Of a stretch of DNA of 64,000 nt, positions 39,600 through 50,500 are shown piece after piece (within the stretch, counting starts at the first letter, position 1; each line of letters begins with the position of its first letter). The stretch comes from Macrobrachium rosenbergii (Eukaryota > Arthropoda > Malacostraca > Decapoda > Palaemonidae), in contig NC_089766.1 in the NCBI RefSeq assembly GCF_040412425.1, positions 12,362,008-12,426,007 of the forward strand. The letters are read 5' to 3'. The notes beneath the pieces were generated by a model. It did not search any database and was not told the DNA's origin. It saw only the letters and a list, made by a program, of their open reading frames with translations. Made by a program: the position numbers and the translations under genes.

Positions 39600-39840
39600 G
39601 TACATACTGTGTGTGTGTGAAGTGTAAAAACACCAAAAGGATCGTGAAATTATAGCATTATACAGGAAGAAGACACCTGTCCAAGCGCTTTTGTGTTAGC
39701 TTATTGTTACCTCAAAATGTGTTGACTGTTGTCACAAAATATAGTCCTTCTAATTTTTCCTGTGGCCTTGGTGTGAATTTTATAGCTACCTTTATGAGAT
39801 GGAATTCTGTCTTAACAGAAAATATTTTATAGTCTATGTG

Positions 39841-39872
<32 letters not shown>

Positions 39873-40077
39873 CATACATATATATATATATAAAAATATA
39901 TATATATAGAAATTATAGCATTATATTTGGAAGACATATATCTTATATATAGGTTAGCTGTATGTTGAGGTAGACTGTTGTCTTCAAAATATAACGCTAT
40001 AATTTGAACCCTTTTCGTGTTTTTATAGCTCCCTTTATTAGATGGAATTCTGTCTTAACAGAAAATATTTTATAGTC

Positions 40078-40083
<6 letters not shown>
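39600..40083. mobile_element. Duplicated module, each copy ending at a (TA)n array
   Basis: A 57-60 bp block, TATAGCTACCTTTATGAGAT then GGAATTCTGTCTTAACAGAA and AATATTTTATAGTCTATGTG, occupies 39781-39840 and, with about three changes, 40024-40083. Both copies run straight into (TA)n. A second relation is inverted: AAAACACCAAAAGGATCGTG near 39627 against CACGAAAAGGGTTCAAATTA read on the minus strand from 40019. These are the remains of one repeat present as direct and inverted pieces. Confidence 0.75.

Positions 40084-40152
<69 letters not shown>
40084..40152. repeat. (TA)n microsatellite
   Basis: About 69 bases of TA directly after the second module copy. Confidence 0.97.
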
Positions 40153-40159
<7 letters not shown>

Positions 40160-40406
40160 ATTTGATGTAAGACACTTTACTACAAAATTTGACAGGTGGA
40201 AATACTTGGTTACAAACTGTTCTCTATTTCTTACAGGTGGAAATACTTGGTTTCCAACCGTCTCTATTTCTTTATGTACTGTCATGCTAGCATATACATT
40301 ATGCATCTCTACCACTATGTATCAGTCCTCTGAAGATGGCTCAGCAACGCAGCCGACACCGGTCCGGATTTACAGCTACATTTCATTCCTCCCACGTGGT
40401 GTTTAT
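40160..40406 (+). mobile_element. Possible Penelope-like element 3' fragment between (TA)n arrays
   Basis: The sequence CTCTGAAGATGGCTCAGCAA followed by CGCAGCCGACACCGGTCCGG and TTTACAGCTACATTTCATTC has the look of the region just after the ORF in Penelope-like retroelements, where 'ctGAtGATGG..CGAAACCGGTC' wording is frequent. A 41-bp direct duplication (ACAGGTGGAAATACTTGGTT at 40192 and 40233) lies at its left. No reverse transcriptase or GIY-YIG coding sequence remains. The attribution rests on appearance alone. Confidence 0.35.
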
Positions 40407-40407
40407 A

Positions 40408-40486
<79 letters not shown>

Positions 40487-40498
40487 TGTGTATATATA
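40407..40498. repeat. (TA)n microsatellite
   Basis: About 78 bases of TA plus a short imperfect tail. Confidence 0.97.
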
Positions 40499-40914
40499 TT
40501 GTGAGTCCCATCCACTTTTCCAACCTGTCATACCAGTACTTGAGAATCCTTTCAGGAATGTTTAAAAAACACTGTACTACAGCAACAACAATACTGTTTT
40601 GAATGCATAGATTTAGCAGAATTATGAGCAATTCAAAATACAGATATGAAGCCCACAGACTATTTACGGAACACACAGCATTGGAACAGTGTGTTTTGTA
40701 ATTGTTCTCCCCAGTCGTGTTTGGGAAGAACCATCGCTAGTGTCCACTCTCTCCAGTCTCCAACTGACTGGACTTCCTTTCCCAAGGTGTAAGGATCATA
40801 GAAATGTTTGGAGACTATTGCTGGCAACATACTTATCAGCTGAAGAGATGAGATTTTGTGAAAGCAAATTTTCTCTTTTACTACCATTCCATTGCCTTTA
40901 CATATTCATCGAAG

Positions 40915-41190
40915 GTAATGACTTAGTGGGTTTGCCTGGACTTCATATTGTGGTGTTCTAGAGTTCAAGACCCACCTATGACATAATAGATTTCATTGGC
41001 AAACCTACCTTTCCGTCATAATGGCAGGGGCCATATAGCTAACTGCCAAGTCACCACTAGCTACTGCCTGGTTCCCCTAGTTCCAGGCTTGGGTGAAGAG
41101 GGAGCTTGGACACTGATTATCTGTTAAGTTTTTAAGACATTGCCTTTTGATGCTCGTGAGTGCCCATTAAACTCGGATCTGAAGAATGAC
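40915..41190 (+). mobile_element. tRNA-derived SINE-like element (+)
   Basis: CTTAGTGGGTTTG at 40922-40934 fits an A box and GAGTTCAAGACCC at 40961-40973 a B box, with tRNA-like spacing. Downstream CTGGTTCCCCTAGTTCCAGG and GAGCTTGGACACTGATTATC match a tail region I recognise from decapod repeats. The tail appears to fade near 41180. Both boxes are mutated, so it is probably inactive. Confidence 0.55.
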
Positions 41191-42678
41191 TTGCCATAAA
41201 ACAATGTAGTCCCAGTGGGTTGGATATCTCGCGTTGGTCGTGTCTTATGCGATTAAGGAAATGAAAGAATGATGATTTAGGGAGGATATTAAAGTGAAAA
41301 TCACTGGATAATTTATCAAGACATTCTAAGTCAAATTCACCATCATAGCACCTGGGAGAACTCTACCTTTTATGTGACAAGGACTGAAGAAGTGTGGCAC
41401 CAGCACCCAGGTGACCACATCTTGATCAGTATTCAGAGCGACTTGTGTGTATAGACAGGAAGAAGAGTTACAATGAAATTGAAAGAAATGATACGCCTTT
41501 GCCAGGAAATTTGAATCTCCTGTCTCACCTCGAGTTAAAAAAGATTTCAGAGAATCTGGAAATCTTTCTTATCAGTAAATGTCGTAAGAGAAGTGACACG
41601 CTGGTTAACTGCGATCTCAGTGACAGGTAGATCAGTGGTAAATAGATGCATAAGAAATTTGAATGTCTTGCAGTAAGGTTTATATTTACTGACGAAAAAT
41701 ACACTGTGTTTTCCCTTCAAATCTGATATTCATGTAGTGTAATTACAGTTGATGGTAAGTCTTTAAGAGAAGAGTATATTGAAGGTCAGCCTTTTGTGAA
41801 CACTTTGATCTACGCTTTTAATTACTGAACACTCCCAATCTGGGTTTAAATCGCTAAGGAAGTTGAACCACCCAGCATTGAAAAGACCTAATGCCTTAAT
41901 AAAAACAATACAACGTATTTTTCCCCTATGAGAACAGAGAATAGAATTTGATCGGTGCAGGAGTGGATAAATACTGCTGACATCGGGAGTAGCTGCTGGA
42001 TCAAGAGAAAGGTATGAAATGCTGAAGAAAGAAAAGCATCTTGGCTGATTTAACTAAGCCATTTCGTATTAACAAGGAAAGAACGTTGTTCTTGTGTTCT
42101 GAGTAGGAGAGGTCTAAACGAGTATAAGGCAAGCGGGAGTCTTGCCTTACCAAACCTGAAATGACGTCACATAACAGCAGAATGAGTAAATGGATGGTAA
42201 AGTCCTGCATTTCATGGCCATGTGATCACTGCTTCTCATAGACACATGCAGGGTTAAGGAATCGACCAAGCTCTCCTATAAATCTGATAAGGATGAATAG
42301 AGGTTTTGTGAATAATAAATATAATCAAATACTATTTATGTTAAAAGGCGAAAGGAAGAAAACATGCATTTTGGAACTAATAACTGACAGTGGAATGAAT
42401 GGGTGTTTTTAGAGTTCCAGCAAAGGAAACTAGTTGACAGTGAAGCTAGAATCAACAACTGAAATCCTGCCGGGTAAAAGATACTTTCTAAATGTCACCT
42501 CTAGGTAAATCAGAGGAAACTTACTGAAGGCTTTTCTCGGAAACAAAATCCAGAAATTTAGGGAAACTTCAGTTCCCAGCTTGTTTGTGAGGAGGAAATT
42601 GATCTCGATAACTGCTTTGGCATTATTTTCGGGAGTTTGTGGTCTAAAACGCACTTATCTTGTAATATATGTTACATT
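41191..42678. other. No gene seen; one CRE and one hairpin
   Basis: A palindromic CRE, TGACGTCA, lies at 42162-42169, just after a hairpin AAGGCAAG...CTTGCCTT (42126-42148). This could mark an upstream promoter or exon of the RBM12 gene 5.4 kb away, but no exon or donor can be supported. Confidence 0.4.
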
Positions 42679-43125
42679 AAATATGTGAAATCCAGGGATT
42701 TCACGAAATCCCAAGGGAATATGTGAAGTGACCAATTTGCTTATGAACATTTGATCCCCAAGGGCTAGTACTAAACATGACAAAACACATTTGATCCCCC
42801 AGGGGCTAGTACTAAATGGCAAAACAGTGTAGATGAATCATTTTTTCGCCGTGTTTAGTACTAGCCCCTGGGGATCAAATGTCTCTTAAGTGCATTTGAT
42901 CCCCAAGGGCCTAGTACTAAACATGGCGAAACACATTTGACCCCCATTGACTAAACACATTTGCCCCCCCCCCATTGACTAGTACAAAACACGGCAGAAC
43001 AATGTAGATGAATCACTGTTTCGCCGTGTTTAGTACTAGCCCTCGGAGATCAAATGTTCGTGAGCAAATTGGTCATTTCACATATTCCCTAGGGATTTCG
43101 TGAAATCCTAGGGTTTCACGTATTT
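42679..43125. mobile_element. 447-bp foldback element with nested inverted sub-repeats
   Basis: The left arm runs AAATATGTGAAATCCAGGGA, ATTTCACGAAATCCCAAGGG, ATATGTGAAGTGACCAATTT and on to about 42785. The right arm, on the other strand from 43125, gives AAATACGTGAAACCCTAGGA and the same order of blocks. Inside, a ~40-bp unit (CATTTGATCCCCAAGGGCTA with GTACTAAACATGGCGAAACA) is present as direct copies near 42749, 42789, 42893 and, degraded, 42945-42990, and inverted near 42848-42891 and 43022-43062. There is no coding sequence. The target duplication is unclear because the ends merge into TAAATA. Confidence 0.85.
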
Positions 43126-43515
43126 ACTGTGATATATATATATATATATAAGTAGTAGACCTTTAAACCAATTTTGGTGTCATTGTAGTGTGGGAGGGAT
43201 GCTAGGTCAAATTTGAAGTTGGAGAGTAAACTGCTTGTTGGCTCATTATTCTTTTGTAACAGAACGGGGAAAAAAATTGTTAGTGTAAGAATTACCAGAA
43301 AAAGTGGTTTTATGTGTAAGGATGGAACAGTAATTCATCTGATGGGTAAGGAAAAAAATATCCACCATCTCTCCCATGACGTTGGTTATGAATTGTTTAA
43401 GCATCAAGATCCATGAGGGCATTTGATGCCTAATCATGCAGATAAAACGCCCAAAATTTAATTGCATTTGTTGTCGATCAAAACAACTGTTTATGTCTGC
43501 AATTGTGCTTCATAA

Positions 43516-43518
<3 letters not shown>
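43126..43518. other. No gene seen
   Basis: AT-rich; a short (TA)n at 43132-43150. A 67-codon + frame at 43213-43416 has no family resemblance. Confidence 0.5.
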
Positions 43519-43581
<63 letters not shown>

Positions 43582-43748
43582 AACTGGATGGTATCTAATG
43601 GAGTATTTATTCAGAAAAACTTACATGCTTTCTTGGACAAACAGTCCACATTATCAAGTATCCGTACTCCATTAGATACCATCCAGTTTGAATGAGGTCC
43701 TTTTAGTAATTCTACTAATGCACAGAACAATTGTGTATGTTATAAAGT

Positions 43749-43804
<56 letters not shown>
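43519..43804. mobile_element. Shorter relative of the 11.8-kb foldback module, with (TA)n at both ends
   Basis: (AT)n at 43519-43579, left arm CTGGATGGTATCTAATGGAG at 43584-43603, a centre containing TTCTTGGACAAACAGTCCAC and ATTATCAAGTATCCGTA, right arm CTCCATTAGATACCATCCAG at 43667-43686, then the tail TTTGAATGAGGTCCTTTTAG ... TGCACAGAACAATTGTGTAT and (TA)n at 43752-43804. The arms are perfect complements for 20 bases. Compared with 11811-12357 it lacks about 150-165 bases of centre and the outer part of the left arm. Confidence 0.8.
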
Positions 43805-43808
<4 letters not shown>

Positions 43809-43887
43809 AAAAATGTCCAAAGACACTAGTATTGTTCCCAAGCACTGAACAGATCCTGTGCTGCTGAAATACGCAAACACACTCACT

Positions 43888-44031
<144 letters not shown>

Positions 44032-44321
44032 CCTGTTACTGTGTTCAGAGGATTTACACATAGGTTGTGAGCTGAATTACTGGCGACCCGGAAGCATTTG
44101 TCCATTAACTTTATCAAATCTAACCACCAAGGATGCCCTTGGCCAGTTTATTGTGTGTGTGAATGAAATTGTACTTGCCCGAACAGTACTCTTGATTTTT
44201 TTTATCTACATTGTCCAAAGATAGATGAATATACGTAATTATAATGGCGGCATGCAGAGAAAACCCATCCTAAGCATTATTATCTTCATGAACATTCCAT
44301 TGGGAGAACAAATTAGGAGAG

Positions 44322-44324
<3 letters not shown>

Positions 44325-44401
<77 letters not shown>
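44325..44401 (+). repeat. (CT)n(CA)n compound microsatellite
   Basis: About 56 bases of CT followed by ten CA units. Confidence 0.97.
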
Positions 44402-44460
44402 AACGTACAAGTGTTTACCTTTATAGCAATTTCATAACCGCCAAAATGAACTTTTAAAAG

Positions 44461-44555
44461 TTCTTTGAAAATTCCATTACACATACAGTATGTTTATGCA
44501 CTGAAAAATTCTTTGGAAATTCCATTATACATATGTTTATGTACTGGGAGTGGTG
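44461..44555. repeat. 48-bp tandem duplication
   Basis: TTCTTTGAAAATTCCATTAC at 44461 is repeated as TTCTTTGGAAATTCCATTAT at 44509, followed in both by CATA..TGTTTATG.ACTG. Two copies. Confidence 0.85.
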
Positions 44556-45169
44556 AAATCAATGTTAAATTTTTATGTTAAAAGAGTTGTTGGGAAATTA
44601 ATCTAGCCTTTTTCGGGTATTTAATGGCAGTATCTTTTAATCCAGGAATTACCACAGTTAAAGGGCATTAGTCCCTGCACATAGTGGCATATAGGGGAAT
44701 CACAGTCTTTTCATTTAATTCAGTCTGAATAACTAAACGATAAAGAGTGACTAGTCAACTGTAACATTGGTATAATGAAGTCTGGTCATGCAGTGTCGCA
44801 TTAGACCACAAATTGAGCAAACGAGAGGACTTTCAGAATGGCAGCTGGTTGCATTAGACACCACTATTTATAGTAAAACCTACGCGATTATACATCGCCA
44901 TAAAAATCCCAAGGTGATATAACCACGGAATGGCTGCAAGTATTTGCAAATTGTGTCGCATGTTCTTGGTATCTGTAACAAGTCGTTCCAACGAAAAAGA
45001 AAACAAACAATAGGCTCCTCTCTCATATGTGACCATACAGGTAGCTCAAGTTGTATCTTTTGGTATCTTTAAAGGAAATTCCAGATATGGAGAAAAGTTT
45101 CAAGTTACCCTTTAATCACCTTCATTGATGAAAGGAACACAAGTGTTCTCCCTTATGATCTGACTACAG

Positions 45170-45172
<3 letters not shown>
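44556..45172. other. No gene seen
   Basis: Ordinary AT-rich sequence with no repeat or convincing open frame. Confidence 0.5.

Positions 45173-45228
<56 letters not shown>
45173..45228 (+). repeat. (CT)n microsatellite
   Basis: About 56 bases of CT on the + strand. Confidence 0.97.
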
Positions 45229-45230
<2 letters not shown>

Positions 45231-46042
45231 GTAAGTATAACTGGCGAAAGGTGAAGGAATAAACTTACCAATATCGTAACCACACAACTATTTAAATGAA
45301 TCGTTACGCAAAAATGGAAAAAAAAACTTTTGGGAGGTAATACAAAGGAAATTTATTTTACAATATTGATATGATGACAACTTTTTCAAAGATGGTTAGG
45401 TATTGAATCAAGCCGCAGTTGTGACGAAAGGTGAAAAAGTACACTGAAGCACTACAGGGTGGTTAATCTAAAGCAGCATGTTTTCATATCCCGAAAGTGT
45501 TCTTTATTTTTGCAATGAATTTTTGACAAGATGAACTCAAGTTGGTTAATAACTTCTGCAGTACACGAATCCAATAGCGATAAATTTATTGGCCAAGTCA
45601 AACCAAGAATTTTGTATGAAATTGACAGGTGAAGACGAATCAAAGTACACAGTTTGTGAAGGCACAGACTAGCTAACATTTCCCAGTAAACTCGAGTCTG
45701 ACGGCAAGCTGCAATTTTTCAATAAACTGAAGGGCGAACGATAACTAGTTTTTCAACAAACTGTCGTGGAAGGACAAACAAGTTTACAGTAAACATTAGA
45801 GTAAAAACGAACCGAGTTAAACAAGTCATGGTAACTCCGTTTTGAATAATAAGGAATTAGCATTGTATTACTATTACATTTCGGTAGTATTCACGAAGCT
45901 CAATTGTGGTTGTATGGTGTCCGTTAAACCGGTTATTAGGCTTAAAGTGTAATGGGGTCGCACTTAGAGTTCTTGTGTACTTGTTTCATTAACGACAGAA
46001 TGACTTGACATAAAAACGACGAATATTTTAGCAGCCAAACAC

Positions 46043-46046
<4 letters not shown>

Positions 46047-46108
<62 letters not shown>

Positions 46109-46138
46109 CATACATACATACATACATACACACACACA
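46047..46138. repeat. (TA)n(CATA)n(CA)n compound microsatellite
   Basis: TA for about 58 bases, then about six ACAT/CATA units and CACACACACA. Confidence 0.96.
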
Positions 46139-47465
46139 CTTGTAAGACTCATATCTTCATGAGAGTTTGTTAATTTCGAAAATACCAACTTTTATTATAG
46201 GCATACTAAGGTCACATCATTTTTGAAGCCAGCAATTAGCATGAACTCAGTCAGTTGGGTAAACGATGCTGAGGACGTAATTAAGCCAAAAGTCTTTATA
46301 TACATATAAGAGAAAAATACTGTCAGGTGATGATAGACTTGTAAGATGTAATCAGGTTAAAAGACTAGGGATCTTGTAGAATGAACAGGAGTTCTTTAGA
46401 GGCACGTTGACGAAGCGCCAGAGAGGCTTTTGGGAGAACATAGAAGAAAAATGGGTACTAGGGAACATAGAGGAGCGAAGGAAGCTCCATAGGGGTATGG
46501 TTAAAGAACTTTAGTATTTAAAGGGATAAGGGCAAGGACTGCTGTTCTGTTAGGAACACAGAAAACAAAGCATTTAAACGGGAACAAGAGGTATTAGCAG
46601 AGTTAGTAGGGAAATAGTGATGGAAGACAAGTTCCTTTAATAGTAGGAATCCTTTTTGTTCTGTTGGGAACAAGGAAGGATGGAGTTCCTTGGGGGAATA
46701 CTGGGCTTGAGTCTCGCAGTAGGGCTAGAAGGAAGGATCACCATCTCGATCCTTATAGGAAGAAGGATTGAAATTCATTAGAGAATGATTAAAATAGTCA
46801 TCTGCTCTTTAAAGAATAAAAGTGAGTTGGGACTTCTGTTCCTGAATAGAATTGGGGGTAAAATTTGGCGCATTTATGGTCTGATGATAAAAATACATAT
46901 CTGTTAATCTCAGGTTGTTTGTTCCAATTAAATATCAGATTATCAACATGCCTAGTATGTTCTTTGGTGTATAGATTTTAATCTATTAATCACAGTTATT
47001 GGCTTTGGTATTTTCATAACGTTGGTGTAACATTGCTTTATATTATATGTATGTTTGTGTGAAAAGTATTTATGAACAGTTTGGTTAAAATATTAAAGTG
47101 TTAAAGAAGTAAAATGTTAGTTATATATAAAATAACCATCTAGAAGATATTTTTAAGTCAATCTGAGTAGTAGTTGTAATTTATGTAGTTTCCGTATGCA
47201 TTTTTTAAAATACTGTGTATATCTATATACTGTATACTTCATATACACACTCCATAATTATAGTTTTGTATATATCAAGTATGAGGAAGTTTTAAATTCT
47301 AAATTGAGTGTTATATGTATCAAGTTTGAGGAAGGTTTAAAATCTGTAACACTCATCTAACTCTGTAATTTGATTATATACATGTGTATATGAAGTCCTG
47401 TAAGCTTTGATTTGCCCAAGTTTTGCATAAATTTGATTAGTGTTAATTGTTTGTAATCTAATTAT

Positions 47466-47482
47466 TTTGTTTCTCTCAACAG
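47466..47482 (+). promoter_or_regulatory. Splice acceptor before the RBM12 start exon
   Basis: TTTTGTTTCTCTCAACAG is a strong polypyrimidine tract plus AG. The exon then runs 54 bases to an ATG in CCACCATGAG, so this exon carries the end of the 5' UTR and an upstream non-coding exon is expected. There is an in-frame TAA seven bases before CCACC, closing the frame upstream of the ATG. Confidence 0.8.
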
Positions 47483-47536
47483 ATAGAACCTCTATCCGTG
47501 CCAGCATTATAGAGCAAACAGAATAAGCCATCCACC

Positions 47537-50500
47537 ATGAGTGTCATCATAAGACTGCAGAACCTTCCATGGTCTGCTAATGCCCTGGACATCAGAGAGT
47601 TCTTCAAAGGACTCTCTATTCCGGAAGGTGGCGTTCACATCGTTGGTGGGGAACTTGGCGATGCATTCATCGCATTCAGGTGAGCCTAAAATGCTTTGGA
47701 GTTGTGAACATTACTACAGTAGCACCTCAGCCTAACAGACACTTTGGAGTTTGCTTTTCTGATAAGTTGAAGTCCATAATTAACAAAGACCTTGTATTAT
47801 AGCCTGCACTTGAATATTTTCTAGATATTTTGCAGCTAACAGCAATTCCACGTACAGTCGACCCCCGGGATTTGCAGGGGATAGGGACCGCAACCCTCCA
47901 CGAATAGCCAAAATCTGCAAACACTTGAGACCCCTCTAAAAATGCTTATAATTGCCTATTTTGATAGTTCAAACACCAAAAAACCCTGTAAAAATGCTTA
48001 TAATTGCCTATTTTGATAGTTCAAACACCAAAAACCCCCTCTAAAAATGCTTATAATTGCCTATTTTGATAGTTCAAACACCAAAAATCCCCTCTAAAAA
48101 TGCTTATATCTGCCTATTTTCATAGTTTTATCATGAAAAATGTATTTAGTCACGAAAATAATATAAAAATACAGTAATTAGTGAATATTTCTCTATGTAA
48201 AATTCCGCGAATAGGCAAATTTTCCTACGTTCCACAGAAAAATCTGCAAGTAGGTGAAGCTGCAAATCCACAACCGCGAATAGGCAGTGGTCGACTGTAG
48301 TTCCTAATCCAAACTGTCCAGTACTTTACTCTTACAAGTCAGTTTAAGAGAACAATATAAAAATATATGACACCTGAAATTGTAGCCAAGCAAAAATTAA
48401 TGATAATCATGTAGCTTATAAGTACAGAAGTCCATTAAGTTGAGGTGTTACTAGTATTCAATAGTAGTTTTTACTTTTGTATTCGTCAGACATTTATTCC
48501 ATATAAGTTTTTGGAAAGAATTTAAATAGGTCATAAGGGAATTGTGCTATTAATAGATCATCTGATTTTTATTTGATAGCTATTAATTTTATGAAGATTG
48601 GTTTTGCTTAGTGTATTGGAGAAATATATAGTATATAAATTGATTTATACAAGATCAAGGTGATATTGTATACAGTACTGTATATAGAATCTCTTTAATT
48701 CTAAAGAAGTACAATTACAATCTTATATATGTAGTTATTGTTAATAAGAAAATTTCTTTGCTATTTTTAAAGTCATCAAATGACGTTTGTCCATGTCTTG
48801 TTCCTTTGAATTTTGTTATTTACCCACAGTATTTGACTAAATTAACCAACAGAGTAAGTCTATAAAGCACTTAACAGGAGGATCATGCTATTTGGGGAAT
48901 GTTAGTTATTGTACAGTTTTTTTGCTTGCATGTTCCTGCTTGCCAATAAGTATAGGATGCTTTTTACTTTACTTTTCTGTCTGTATCTCAAAAAACTTTG
49001 TCATTTCCCATCTGGTTAAAAATTTATAGAAGCCTTTAACTCAACTTTTTCATTACAGTACTGATGAGGACGCAAGGTTGGCCATGAGGATGTCAGGTGC
49101 TAGTCTTAAAGGGATCCAGGTTACTTTGTTGCTGTCATCACGCACGGAGATGCAAAAGGTTATTGAAGCTGCTCGACAACAAGCTATGGCTCTTCAAGGC
49201 TACCATGTTCCTCCTGTCATCCCTTCACAGCCCCAGTCAGCTAGTGCTTCGCCTGTCAGTCAACCACCAGTACAGCCAGTACCTCAACCTCCACAGCCTC
49301 AAATGCAGCCTCCTCCGCAGCCTCCTCCGCAGGTTGTACCTGCACCGACACAACCCTTGGTGCCTCCACCCCAGATGCCACTTCCAACCCATTCACCTTA
49401 CCAAATGCATGGTCTTGCAAATAATTCTGATGGTCATCAGCCACTTCCTCCTATGCCCCCTCACATGCCACTTACCCCTCCTGTCACAATGCAGCAGTCC
49501 ATGCAGTCAGTATCTATGATGGGTAATTCGCAGGAATCTCCATACAATAATATTGGCAATCATGAGAACAATGACCTCCAAGTTGCTGTGCCTAAGGATG
49601 ACAAGAAAGATGATAAAAAACCATCCTCCAGTTCATCCTCTGTACCAAAGCGAGACAGCAAGAGTCGTGATGGTCGCGACAGTCGTCGCCGAAGAACTAG
49701 ATCCAGATCCAGATCACGGTCAAGATCACGTGATCGAGACAGAGATCGCCACCGTCGCCATAGAAGTCGATCAAGGTCACGTAGTCGTGATCGTGGTAGC
49801 CGTAGCTATCGTAGAAGCAGAAGCAGGGATCGTGATCGTTTTAGGGATAAGACTAGGGATCGTGATCGCGGAAGAGATCGTGACCGTGAAAGGGAGCGCG
49901 GTAGTAGGGTTGGCCGTGATCGTTCTGACCGCTCCAGTCAAGATAGCAATAAAACTTCTCCAGGGAATGACTCACTAAGTAAAGATGTAGAAGTTATAGG
50001 AGGATCAGGGGGAATACCAGGACTTGGAGACATTCCAAGTATTAGCATGAGGGGACCTTTGCCCAGTAGTCTTGCTGAGCCAATTAGAAATTCACCCATA
50101 CAGACTCCACCTGGCCCTGTCCCTCCTCCAGTTCCATCTGCTTACGGTGCAAATCCACCTTTTAACAGCGGATCACCTTTCCCTCAACAGATGCCATTCA
50201 GTAGCAGAAATGCTTCTCCTTCAAATATCCCAGCTCCTAATACAATTGATACTCCCACTGATATGGAGTTAATTGCTGAAGATGATGGGTCCCTTGACCA
50301 AGAAGTACCAAATGAAGTACAGAATAACTCTCCTGCTCCTGAGTCAATGGCTCCAAAGCCCCCAGTTGACTTTGTAGGTGCTCCAATGGGTGGCCCATTG
50401 GGGGGACCAGTGGATGGCCCCATGAGAGGTCCTGGTGAATTTCCTGCAAGGTATGGTGCTATGCCTGGAGAGGCTCCTATGCCCCCTCAGTTTAATAATA

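Larger units (their letters stand above)
45229..47482. other. No separate gene seen; probable 5' intron/upstream region of RBM12
   Basis: The stretch ends in a splice acceptor (47481-47482), so at least its right part is probably intron of the RBM12 transcription unit. It contains (TA)n followed by (CATA)n and (CA)n at 46047-46138, and a purine-rich stretch at about 46380-46860 with repeated wording such as GTTCTGTTAGGAACA and GTTCTGTTGGGAACA. The first exon and promoter were not located. Confidence 0.45.
47680..49058 (+). other. RBM12 coding intron
   Basis: 1379-base intron with GTGAGC donor and TTTTTCATTACAG acceptor. It splits a serine codon (AG|T) inside RRM1. It carries a pogo/Tigger-type MITE and is otherwise AT-rich with no recognisable gene. 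Confidence 0.93.

Noticed and set aside
42162..42169. CRE TGACGTCA as the RBM12 promoter
   Set aside because: It lacks a companion promoter motif, CpG-rich context or an adjacent donor, and two other CREs occur in the window, so a link to RBM12 is unsupported.
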